From contig CALFJB010000078.1 in NCBI GenBank assembly GCA_937877565.1, positions 1-9,137 of the forward strand: a stretch of 9,137 bases of DNA, in the 5' to 3' direction. Positions 1 to 6,935 of this stretch are shown here, piece after piece. This DNA comes from an uncultured Selenomonadales bacterium. Its GTDB lineage: Bacteria; Bacillota; Negativicutes; Selenomonadales; Selenomonadaceae. Made by a program: the position numbers and the translations under genes. Below the pieces are notes generated by a model. The model was not told where the DNA came from and ran no database searches. It was given only the letters and a program-made list of their open reading frames with translations. The first letter of the stretch is position 1. Every line of letters starts with the position of its first letter.

Positions 1-55
1 AAAAATTATCGACATTTTTTCTGGCAGTGGAGTAGTTTCGGCTCACTTTAAATCT
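1..55. repeat. Left copy of a 55-bp terminal redundancy
   Basis: Bases 1-55 are identical to bases 9083-9137. The two copies lie inside one continuous reading frame when joined, so this is an assembly overlap of a circular molecule and not a biological repeat. The unique circle is 9082 bp. Confidence 0.95.
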
Positions 56-955
56 CTCGGCTATGAAATCATCGGAAACGATTTTCTGTACTTTTCTTAT
101 GTTTTATCACGTGGCACAACGGCTTTAAACTCAATGCCAAATTTTTCAAAATTGCATATCGAATCAGCGATTGAATATCTCAACACCTTAACTTTGGAAA
201 CTGCTGAAATTGACATCAATGACTGCTTTATTTTTCAGAATTATTCTCCACACGACACGACAAATAGAATGTACTTTCAAAATGACAACGCCATTAAAAT
301 TGACATTATTCGCCTGACTATTGAAAAATGGAAGACTGCAAATTTAATTAACGAGGACGAATATTTTTATTTGCTCGCCACCTTAATTGCCGCTGTTCCT
401 TACGTCAGCAACATAACTGGAGTTTATGGGGCGTATCTCAAACATTGGGATAACCGAACATTCAAGCCGTTGATACTTGTTGCTCCGACCAATATTTGTA
501 ACGGTAAAGCAACTTTTTATAATCAAAACTGCGATGAACTTTTGCCAAAAATTTCAGCTGACTTACTCTATGCCGATCCGCCGTACAATTCCCGCCAATA
601 TCTACCAAACTATCACATTTTGGAGACTATAGCCCGATATGATTATCCTGAAATTCATGGCATAACCGGCATGCGAAATTATGAAAATCAAAAATCTGAG
701 TTTTGCTCAAAGAGTTCAGTCGAATCCGCTTTTCGCCGTATGATTCAAAATGCAAGTGTCCGATACGTCGTCATTAGCTACAACAGCGAAGGGTTGCTTT
801 CCAAAGAACAACTTTCAGAAATTTGCTTGGAGTTCGCTGTCAAAAAAACTTTTCACTACCATGATATAGATTATCGACGCTACAACAATGTCGGAACTAA
901 ATCTCACAGGGTCACTGAACAGCTTTATTGTTTCGAGAAAGAAAATTATACCTAA
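1..955 (+). CDS. FokI-type adenine-specific DNA methyltransferase M1, C-terminal part (gene crosses the circle junction)
   Basis: This is the main part of a gene that begins at 9006 and crosses the point where the circle was opened. The frame entering at base 2 is the one leaving at 9137, giving a 343-residue protein. It is a D12-class (alpha) N6-adenine methyltransferase using S-adenosylmethionine. Visible in full-protein numbering are motif X (YIGGK, residues 3-7), motif I (DIFSGSG, 30-36) and the catalytic DPPY (218-221). Blocks such as YGAYLKHWD and YNSRQYLPNYHILETIA match, from memory, the N-terminal half of M.FokI, which modifies one strand of GGATG/CATCC. The gene is followed 55 bases later by the partner methyltransferase for the other strand. 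An apparent start at 134 is internal, because motifs X and I lie upstream of it. Family assignment is firm; strand specificity is inferred. Confidence 0.93.
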   Translation, partial: KIIDIFSGSGVVSAHFKSLGYEIIGNDFLYFSYVLSRGTTALNSMPNFSKLHIESAIEYLNTLTLETAEIDINDCFIFQNYSPHDTTNRMYFQNDNAIKIDIIRLTIEKWKTANLINEDEYFYLLATLIAAVPYVSNITGVYGAYLKHWDNRTFKPLILVAPTNICNGKATFYNQNCDELLPKISADLLYADPPYNSRQYLPNYHILETIARYDYPEIHGITGMRNYENQKSEFCSKSSVESAFRRMIQNASVRYVVISYNSEGLLSKEQLSEICLEFAVKKTFHYHDIDYRRYNNVGTKSHRVTEQLYCFEKENYT

Positions 956-995
956 AAGTACCCAAACGTGGCTTAAATCGAATCCTAGAGCTTTT

Positions 996-1001
996 GAGAG
1001 G
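996..1001 (+). promoter_or_regulatory. Ribosome binding site for the second methyltransferase
   Basis: GAGAGG lies nine bases before the ATG at 1011. It decides the start: the frame is open back to 870 and has an ATG at 888, but that one lies inside the end of the first methyltransferase gene. The catalytic fold begins only after 1011, with SPLNYIGGK at residues 6-14. Confidence 0.65.
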
Positions 1002-1010
1002 TATTTTAGA

Positions 1011-1868
1011 ATGACTTACAGTAAATCTCCGCTTAATTACATTGGCGGCAAATTTAAAATGCTACCTGCCATCACAAAATTTTTTCCGCAAAATATCAAT
1101 ATCATGTACGATTTATTTGCGGGTGGGTGTGATGTCTGCACTAACGTCGCCGCCAATAAAATTTACGCCAACGACATAAATTACTTTGTCATTGGAATCT
1201 ACAAAACTTTTCAGCAAATGGATACCGATTCTTTGCTCAACGCCATTGATGAAATTATCGAACACTGGCAACTGAATATGTATGACAGCGAAGGATTTTT
1301 GAAACTCCGCCAACATTACAATGATACTCCCATTGAAAGTAGAAATCCCATTGAACTTTATGCTCTGGTCTGCTTTTCATTCAACTATCAGTTCAGATTT
1401 AATAACAATCATAGTTTCAACAATCCTTTTGGACGCAATCGTAGCAGTTTCAACTCCACAATGCGAAAAAATCTCGTGACTTTTCACGGAAAAATAAAAA
1501 ATATCCTGTTCTCCAACAAAAATTTTCAAAATTTGGACTTGTCATTTTTGTCAGCTGGTGATTTTGTCTATGCTGATCCGCCTTATCGAATCACAACAGC
1601 AACTTATAATGACGGCAAACGAGGTTTTGAGGGCTGGAAACTTGATGATGACTTGATTTTGTTCGACCTACTCGACGAACTGAACAGCAACGGAGTTCAA
1701 TTTGCGATGTCCAATGTTGTCGAACACAAAGGCTGTGAAAATAAAGAATTGTGCCAGTGGATGGAAAAATATTTCGTTCACGAAATTAGTTATAACTACA
1801 ACAACAGCAATTATCAAACTCGGAATAAAAATTTTTCAACAAAAGAGATTTTAATCACAAACTATTGA
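1011..1868 (+). CDS. FokI-type adenine-specific DNA methyltransferase M2
   Basis: A 285-residue D12-class N6-adenine methyltransferase. Motif X is SPLNYIGGK (6-14), motif I is DLFAGG (34-39) and the catalytic motif is DPPY (189-192). The stretches FNYQFRFNNN and NNPFGR, the segment TATYNDGKRGF after DPPY, and the C-terminus ILITNY resemble the C-terminal half of M.FokI as I remember it. It therefore probably methylates the strand opposite to the one modified by the first methyltransferase, which an asymmetric type IIS site requires. The ATG at 1011 has a GAGAGG site. The frame remains open upstream to 870, and bases 956-1010 read in it would give a plausible linker, so the two genes look like a split version of the fused enzyme. 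Its TGA stop lies within the endonuclease gene's ribosome binding site region. Confidence 0.93.
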   Translation: MTYSKSPLNYIGGKFKMLPAITKFFPQNINIMYDLFAGGCDVCTNVAANKIYANDINYFVIGIYKTFQQMDTDSLLNAIDEIIEHWQLNMYDSEGFLKLRQHYNDTPIESRNPIELYALVCFSFNYQFRFNNNHSFNNPFGRNRSSFNSTMRKNLVTFHGKIKNILFSNKNFQNLDLSFLSAGDFVYADPPYRITTATYNDGKRGFEGWKLDDDLILFDLLDELNSNGVQFAMSNVVEHKGCENKELCQWMEKYFVHEISYNYNNSNYQTRNKNFSTKEILITNY

Positions 1869-1878
1869 GGAGAAATTT

Positions 1879-3678
1879 ATGCCAACAAAAAGAACTTTCG
1901 GCTGGATTCAAAATCCCGGCGATTTAAAGAAACTCAAAAAAGTTGTGAGCATTTTTCAATCAGATTCACCAACTCACAAATGGCTGACAACTGAAAGATT
2001 ATCTCTGCTCATGAAATATAATTTGATAAATCCTGACGATTACAAAATTTTTCAAGCCGAATTGTCAAAATTTGAAATTGAAATCAGCTATTCACTTTTG
2101 AAAGGAAAAGGCTCAGGGACTTCCGGCAGAAAAAATGCACTGTGTTCTGGAATTATTCAAGCTGTCATAGATGCACAATCAAGTCGCACTTACATTGACA
2201 GTTCAGGTGTGTCAGTGACAATGAAAAAGCCTTACACTGATGATTGGTCGGCTGACGGCTATCTGCGGTGGGCTATTTCTTGTGGACTTTTGGAATATGA
2301 TCACTCCCATGACACCTGCAAAATTTCTCCACTCGGTCAAAAACTTGCGTCGTCCGCTGACGAATCCATCGAAGAATACGAATCTTTAAGTACAGCCTTG
2401 TTATCATATCCGCCTGTAATTCGTATTCTTTCACTTCTGAAAGAAAAATCTGAGCAAACAAAATTTGAGCTTGGCAGTCAACTCGGATTCATCGGCGAAC
2501 TGGGATTTACGTCAATTCCACAAGAAATTTTTCTGTATGATTACTGTAATGCTACACCTGCTGAGAAAAAAGAAATTCGCAGTAATTTTGAAGGAGACTC
2601 CGACAAGTATGCTCGTGGTATTGCAAGTTGGTTGATTCAAATGAACTGGGTAACTTCTTATAGAAAAAACATCTCTGCAACTTATGAAGGAAAGAATTAT
2701 TCTGCAGACTTAAAGGTTTATTCTTTGACTAGAGCCGGAGAAAAAGCATTGTTAAAAGCACACGGCAAATCAAGCAATCCGCGACTTCCTCGCATTGTGA
2801 TGTTTGAAATGCTCGCATCTAACAAGACACCTAATGCTGAGTTTTTGCGTCTTCAACGTGCGATTTTACTTAAAACCATTGCCAATTCTTGGAAAACTTC
2901 CGAACAAATTCAAAAATCATTGAAAGAAGAAAATCTGGATTTATCCGTCAGTGCTATTGTCGACCATATTTCTGGACTCATTGCCATCGGTTTAAATATT
3001 TCGGAACGTCAAGGAAAGTTTAAATTGCTCGACAAAATTATTCGCCTTGAAATTCCTCAGCAAACTACGTATTCCAGTAGTTCTGTCAATGAACTCAAGG
3101 AAATTGTCCGCAGTAAACTTCAAGCTGTAGACCACAAATATCTCATTCTAATTGACTTGGCTTATAGCGATGCGTCCACTACTCGCAAAAAATCAGTCGC
3201 CGCCAGAGAATTTGAGATTCAAACTGCAGAACTCCTAACGAAAGAATTGAACTTTGCAGGTTTACGTCTGGGCGATGCAAACAGACCTGATGTCATCATT
3301 TATTACGGCAACAACGGTACAATTATAGACAACAAATCCTACAAGGACGGCTTTACGCTCGATAAACATAATGCCGATGAAATGAGCCGCTACATCAACG
3401 AAAATCGACAACGCATTTCTGGTATTCCGAGCAATGAATGGTGGAAAAATTTTCCTGAGAAGGTAGAGAATTTCACATTTTTGTTTGTGTCTTCATTTTT
3501 CAAAGGTCGTCTTGCTGACCAACTTTCCTACATCTCTAAAACTCAGGGTAATCTTAAAGGTGCGGCAATCAATGTCGAAAATTTACTCTACCTTGCTGAA
3601 GTTTTGAAAACTGGCGAACTGCCTTATCCAAACTTTTTCGACTTGTTTCACAATCAAGAGCTCACAATCACCTTATAA
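1879..3678 (+). CDS. FokI-like type IIS restriction endonuclease
   Basis: At 599 residues this is close in length and layout to R.FokI (about 580). The N-terminal recognition domain starts with RTFGWIQNPG (5-14), almost the FokI sequence. It continues with DDWSADGYLRWA, SYPPVIRILSLL, a GELGFTSIP block and EGDSDKYAR (238-246), all with clear FokI counterparts. The C-terminal nuclease domain has PD (D471), then D484-N485-K486, matching FokI D450, D467 and K469. The ADEMSRY block (499-505) keeps the Asp and Arg of the FokI dimer interface (D500, R504), so cleavage probably needs dimerisation. A likely target is GGATG with cleavage outside the site. An insert of roughly a dozen residues precedes DDW relative to FokI. 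GAGGAG six to seven bases before ATG gives good translation, coupled to the methyltransferase stop. Confidence 0.95.
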   Translation: MPTKRTFGWIQNPGDLKKLKKVVSIFQSDSPTHKWLTTERLSLLMKYNLINPDDYKIFQAELSKFEIEISYSLLKGKGSGTSGRKNALCSGIIQAVIDAQSSRTYIDSSGVSVTMKKPYTDDWSADGYLRWAISCGLLEYDHSHDTCKISPLGQKLASSADESIEEYESLSTALLSYPPVIRILSLLKEKSEQTKFELGSQLGFIGELGFTSIPQEIFLYDYCNATPAEKKEIRSNFEGDSDKYARGIASWLIQMNWVTSYRKNISATYEGKNYSADLKVYSLTRAGEKALLKAHGKSSNPRLPRIVMFEMLASNKTPNAEFLRLQRAILLKTIANSWKTSEQIQKSLKEENLDLSVSAIVDHISGLIAIGLNISERQGKFKLLDKIIRLEIPQQTTYSSSSVNELKEIVRSKLQAVDHKYLILIDLAYSDASTTRKKSVAAREFEIQTAELLTKELNFAGLRLGDANRPDVIIYYGNNGTIIDNKSYKDGFTLDKHNADEMSRYINENRQRISGIPSNEWWKNFPEKVENFTFLFVSSFFKGRLADQLSYISKTQGNLKGAAINVENLLYLAEVLKTGELPYPNFFDLFHNQELTITL

Positions 3679-3703
3679 AAGAGAAATCTGATAGTTTTTG
3701 TTC

Positions 3704-3728
3704 TGCTCACGTTGTGGGCATTTTTTTT
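3704..3728 (+). terminator. Rho-independent terminator of the restriction-modification operon
   Basis: TGCTCAC (3704-3710) pairs with GTGGGCA (3714-3720) with one G-T wobble and a three-base loop, followed by eight T residues (3721-3728). It lies 26 bases after the endonuclease stop and separates this operon from the TIR gene. Confidence 0.85.
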
Positions 3729-3782
3729 GCAAAGTTTTCATTTTTTTCAAAGGGCGGGCTGTTTGATTTTCAAAGTTTTTTG

Positions 3783-3813
3783 GCGTTTGGCGGTCTTAAA
3801 TCCGCCAAAACGC
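3783..3813. repeat. Hairpin A (inverted repeat), overlaps hairpin B
   Basis: GCGTTTGGCGG (3783-3793) is complementary to CCGCCAAAACGC (3802-3813) with one bulged base and an eight-base loop. It has no following T run on either strand, so it does not look like a terminator. Its right arm is shared with the left arm of hairpin B, so the two cannot form at once. Confidence 0.7.
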
Positions 3814-3846
3814 TATAGATTCTTATGAATCTTATAGGTTTTGGCG
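3803..3846. repeat. Hairpin B (long inverted repeat), overlaps hairpin A
   Basis: A 20-base left arm (3803-3822) pairs with 3827-3846 around a TTAT loop, with one single-base bulge on each side. The inner part is GATTC-TTAT-GAATC and the outer part is CGCCAAAAC against GTTTTGGCG. It competes with hairpin A for 3803-3813. It may be a cruciform-forming origin element or a switchable RNA/DNA structure. Confidence 0.7.
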
Positions 3847-3899
3847 CGATGCCGTGAACCCGCATTGTTACACCATTTTCGGGCATTTTTTAGCTGCAA

Positions 3900-3965
3900 G
3901 CCGTATGCCGTACTCGGTGGTAGCGTATGCCGTACTCGGTAGTAGCGTATGCCGTACTCGGTAGT
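3900..3965. repeat. Three tandem 22-bp direct repeats (iteron-like)
   Basis: The unit AGCGTATGCCGTACTCGGTAGT occurs head to tail. Copies 3922-3943 and 3944-3965 are identical. The copy before them (3900-3921) differs at its first two bases and by one G for A near its end. Each unit contains a CCG-TACT-CGG dyad. A partial copy, GCGATGCCGT, lies at 3846-3855. The array is richer in G+C than its surroundings and ends at the base before the TTGACA box of the TIR promoter. The spacing of about two helical turns would put bound proteins on one face of the DNA. Both an activator/repressor array and replication iterons fit. Confidence 0.9.
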
Positions 3966-3994
3966 TTGACAAATTTATATGAAAACATTATAAT
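3966..3994 (+). promoter_or_regulatory. Consensus sigma-70 type promoter of the TIR gene
   Basis: TTGACA (3966-3971) and TATAAT (3989-3994) are both perfect and are separated by 17 bases. The predicted start, near 4001, leaves a leader of about 30 bases before the ATG at 4033. The 22-bp repeats touch the -35 box directly. Confidence 0.88.
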
Positions 3995-4032
3995 AAATTA
4001 TTTAAAAAGTTTTTTAAAAAGAGCGTGATTGT

Positions 4033-4920
4033 ATGTCATCTAATCAATACCAAAGAAATGTTAATTCGTTAGACAAGGAAATTGCAGACTTGGAAAAGAA
4101 AAAAGCCAATTCAGAGAAAGAGGTTGCGAATTTACAAAAGAAAATTGCTGATGCTCAGAAAGCTATAAGTCGTATGACATCCGAATCGACAAAATCCAGC
4201 AAACGTAAACAAATAGAAAGTTGGAGTTCGGATTTAGCGAAAAAAGAATCTTCTGTTGCATCTTATGGCGAAAAAATTGCTAATAAGCGTTTTAAACGAA
4301 ATAATGAATATCAAAAATTACAGCGTGCATTATTTGATGAACAAACTAAAATTCAGAAAACGTACGAAAAGACTATTGTAACTCTATCTGATAGATTTAC
4401 CCCGACTGTATTTGATTTAACTACTGATATTTTATCTGACAATATCAGTCAAGATGTCTCCTTTTCTGATGTCAATGTTGAAGAGTATGATGTCTTTATT
4501 TCTCATGCTTGGGAAGATAAACAGGATTTTGTTGATGAACTTGTTAAAGAAATGGAAAATATTGGCATTCGTGTTTGGTATGACACAAAGAAGTTACAGT
4601 GGGGAGATTCTATGCGTTCCAAGATTGATGAAGGTTTAAAAAAATCTAAATTTGGAATCGCTATTCTCTCGCCTAATTACATATCTGAGGGAAAATATTG
4701 GACTAAGGAAGAACTTAATGGGCTATTTCAACTTGAAAGCGTCAATGGGAAAAAAATTCTTCCTATTTGGCACAATTTAACCAAAGCCCAGATTATGAAC
4801 TTTAGCCCTATGATAGCCAATAAAAAAGCACTCACAACTGCCAGTATGACACCTGAAGAAATTGCAAATGCTTTAAAGGAACTTTTAGATTCAGTGAACG
4901 ATGACTCTTCTTCCGATTAA
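4033..4920 (+). CDS. Coiled-coil TIR-domain protein (probable defence NADase)
   Basis: A 295-residue protein with no signal peptide or membrane segment. Residues about 1-125 are rich in Lys, Glu, Ala and Gln with heptad-like spacing, as in a long coiled coil. A TIR domain follows from about 150: YDVFISHAWEDK (152-163), GIRVWYDTKKLQWGDSM, IAILSPNYISEGKYW and WTKEEL (223-228). E227 sits where bacterial and SARM1-type TIR domains have the catalytic glutamate of NAD hydrolysis. Many bacterial TIR proteins deplete NAD or make cyclic ADP-ribose signals after phage infection. Here the coiled coil may serve in assembly or sensing. The gene stands alone, with its own strong promoter and no ThsA-like partner nearby, which argues against classical Thoeris. 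The ribosome binding site is weak (GAG at 4021). The trigger is unknown. Confidence 0.9.
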   Translation: MSSNQYQRNVNSLDKEIADLEKKKANSEKEVANLQKKIADAQKAISRMTSESTKSSKRKQIESWSSDLAKKESSVASYGEKIANKRFKRNNEYQKLQRALFDEQTKIQKTYEKTIVTLSDRFTPTVFDLTTDILSDNISQDVSFSDVNVEEYDVFISHAWEDKQDFVDELVKEMENIGIRVWYDTKKLQWGDSMRSKIDEGLKKSKFGIAILSPNYISEGKYWTKEELNGLFQLESVNGKKILPIWHNLTKAQIMNFSPMIANKKALTTASMTPEEIANALKELLDSVNDDSSSD

Positions 4921-4961
4921 ATTTTCATCATCTATCGATATTGAAAAAGAACGTAGGTGAT

Positions 4962-6935
4962 TTAACACATTTTAGCGTTACTGATGTCAAGAAAATTTGA
5001 GGTTTTACTGTTTGAATTATGATTTTTGAGTACATCAGTAAAATTGTGAAACATTGCGTAGTATTTGAACTGTAATTCGTCGCTAATTTTGCCGTTACGA
5101 TTTTTTAGAATCACAATCTCCATTTCTCGTTCAGTCTTACCTTTCATTTGGCGAACAGTTTTTTCGGCTTTGCCTGTACTCGTGCCAATTTTAATTTGTT
5201 CCATATTGGCAAGTTGCAAACCGATGCAGACGTCGGCGGTATATTCAATGGCTCCAGATTCTTTTAAAGCCGCCATGCTTATTATGTCGGAGTAACTCAT
5301 TCGATTCATAGAGGACAGAATAACGACAGGGATTTTAAAATCGCGTGAAAGTTGCTTAAGTCGCAGGACGTTATAATCAACTGCTTGCTTGTCAGTCATA
5401 TGTGAATCGTGAGCTTTCAAAATTTGCAGGTAGTCAATGAAAACTACAGGCAAGGTGTTCAGTTCGTATTCATAAATTTCAACGATTTTGCGAATGTCAT
5501 CAGCGTCGAGAGTACCAACGCTACATTCTGTGCGGAGGTAAGGAGCAACTTTTTTGAAAATTTCCCTTGCTTGAGGAACAGTTTCGCCTTCTTGAATTAT
5601 GGAGTGAACAGTTTTGGCTTTGTGCTGATTTTGTTCGTCACTCCAAAAAAGTTGGTAGGAAATTCGGCTGATATGACGTTCGTAAATTTCTTCTTCGCTC
5701 ATCTCCATACTGATGTAAAGAACATCTTTTTGTTGTTGAGCAATTTGAAAAGCCATCTGCAGTGCAAAAGCAGTCTTGCCAGTACCGGGAGTACCGGGAA
5801 TAACATAAAGTCCTTCATATAATCCGCCGTCAAGAACTTGGTCGAGAAATTGCCAGCCGGTAGAAATTGCTTTGCGCCCCATACGAATATTTTTTTCCCA
5901 AGTATCGATTTTGGCAAAGTCGGTAAATTTATAGCGAGATTCTTGTTGTAATTGCTTTACTTTGAGAGGAATATTTGCAACCGCTTGAAGAAATTTTTCG
6001 CGGAACTTTATTAAACTTTCGTTCTGGTCTTTGCAATTTATTAGAATCAAATTCAATTCGTAGAATTTAATTTTCATTTTGCGGAGTTCAGTAGCGAGTT
6101 TGTCAGTAGCTTTTTGTCCAGCGTCATCAGCGTCCAAATTCAAAACTAAAGGCTGAGGCGGAGGGATATTATTTTCTTTCAGCCATTTCAAAAACTTATC
6201 AACATTTGTCGTTGAACCGAGTGCGATTGCATCATTGCCCGCCTCAATGATTGACAGAGCATCAAATTCGCCTTCTACAACAACAACACTTTGCTTAGAA
6301 TTTCGCAGAACTTCAATGTTGAAAATTTCGCTACTTCCCGCTTTCATTTTCGGAATTTTATTATCGTCAATAGCACGAGCAACATAAGATTCAGGACTTG
6401 TTGGAATGATGACACGAGGAGAAGGAAGAATTTGTGAATCGCCACGCTTTTTAGGGTGTATCCATTTTTCAATGAAACCGCAGTTGTATTTTTCCGCGAC
6501 TTTATAAGAAATTCCACGCTTTGCAAAATAGTCCGTTTCATGCAAGTGTTCTGTGGCAAGAATAATATCATTTGCGATAAGTTCTTTTTCCAGTTGCGAT
6601 TGAATAATTTCCTCTTTGGAAGGAGTATTTTTTGGGATAGATGATTTGTAAAATTTTTTTGCGACAAAATCCAATCCGTACATTTCAAAGACTTGCAAAA
6701 TGGCATCGCGATTGCTGATGTTATGTTCCGTTGCGTAAAAATTTATTACATCTCCCGACGTTCCACACTTGAAACACTTGTATCTGTAAGTTTGTCCCTT
6801 AATGAGATTGACTCCGGTTCCACTTTTTCCCGATCCGTTTCCACAGATAGGACAAACATAACCGCCATCCTTTGCTTGTTGAGTAAAATAAACTTCTGGA
6901 TGCTCATGAATGTAGTCGAAATTATTGTTATTCAA
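4962..6935 (-). CDS. Fused primase-helicase (CHC2 zinc finger, TOPRIM, DnaB-like helicase)
   Basis: A 657-residue protein that would prime and unwind the plasmid fork, like T7 gp4-type phage enzymes. The N-terminus has a zinc-binding set, C28-x2-C31 and C54-x2-C57. The TOPRIM primase core shows VVVVEGEFDALS with E221, then NLDADDAG with D268 and D270. The hexameric helicase part has Walker A GTPGTGKT (381-388), Walker B VVFID (497-501), the VVILSSMNR motif and KNRNGK near 611-616. The start is TTG at 6935: an in-frame TGA sits three codons upstream and no other start precedes the zinc finger. It overlaps the stop of the initiator gene by eight bases, so translation is probably coupled. It is the last gene of the leftward operon and converges on the TIR gene with 41 bases between them. 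No clear terminator is visible there. Confidence 0.95.
   Translation of the reverse strand: MNNNNFDYIHEHPEVYFTQQAKDGGYVCPICGNGSGKSGTGVNLIKGQTYRYKCFKCGTSGDVINFYATEHNISNRDAILQVFEMYGLDFVAKKFYKSSIPKNTPSKEEIIQSQLEKELIANDIILATEHLHETDYFAKRGISYKVAEKYNCGFIEKWIHPKKRGDSQILPSPRVIIPTSPESYVARAIDDNKIPKMKAGSSEIFNIEVLRNSKQSVVVVEGEFDALSIIEAGNDAIALGSTTNVDKFLKWLKENNIPPPQPLVLNLDADDAGQKATDKLATELRKMKIKFYELNLILINCKDQNESLIKFREKFLQAVANIPLKVKQLQQESRYKFTDFAKIDTWEKNIRMGRKAISTGWQFLDQVLDGGLYEGLYVIPGTPGTGKTAFALQMAFQIAQQQKDVLYISMEMSEEEIYERHISRISYQLFWSDEQNQHKAKTVHSIIQEGETVPQAREIFKKVAPYLRTECSVGTLDADDIRKIVEIYEYELNTLPVVFIDYLQILKAHDSHMTDKQAVDYNVLRLKQLSRDFKIPVVILSSMNRMSYSDIISMAALKESGAIEYTADVCIGLQLANMEQIKIGTSTGKAEKTVRQMKGKTEREMEIVILKNRNGKISDELQFKYYAMFHNFTDVLKNHNSNSKTSNFLDISNAKMC

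Larger units (their letters stand above)
3679..4032. other. 354-bp intergenic block: terminator, competing hairpins, 22-bp tandem repeats and promoter; candidate origin or regulatory region
   Basis: No gene is visible here. In order it holds the operon terminator, a T-rich stretch with repeated CAAAG words, two overlapping hairpins (3783-3846), a GC-richer segment, three 22-bp repeats and a consensus promoter. Such a mix of long inverted repeats and 22-bp iterons is common in plasmid origins. However, the block lies about 3 kb from the replication genes, and its repeats abut the TIR promoter, so a regulatory role is equally possible. Confidence 0.4.

Noticed and set aside
134..955. Methyltransferase starting at the ATG at 134
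   Set aside because: Motifs X and I lie upstream in the same frame, which is continuous with the ATG at 9006 once the circle is closed.
888..1868. Second methyltransferase starting at the ATG at 888
   Set aside because: This start overlaps the first methyltransferase by 68 bases and adds 41 residues without family motifs, while ATG 1011 has a GAGAGG site. The open frame is discussed as a possible fusion relic instead.
3900..3965. CRISPR array
   Set aside because: The 22-bp units are directly adjacent without spacers and no cas gene is present.
4033..4920. Thoeris ThsB assignment for the TIR protein
   Set aside because: No ThsA-like gene is present anywhere on the closed circle, and the long N-terminal coiled coil is not the usual ThsB layout.
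4928..4960. Possible terminator between the converging TIR and primase-helicase genes
   Set aside because: TCATCTAT can pair with GTAGGTGA, but two pairs are wobbles, the loop is 17 bases and no T run follows on either strand.
5409..5822. Plus-strand frames opposite the primase-helicase and initiator genes (for example 5065-5295, 5409-5822, 6693-6965, 7355-7540)
   Set aside because: They lie antisense to genes with complete domain motifs and have no recognisable domains of their own.
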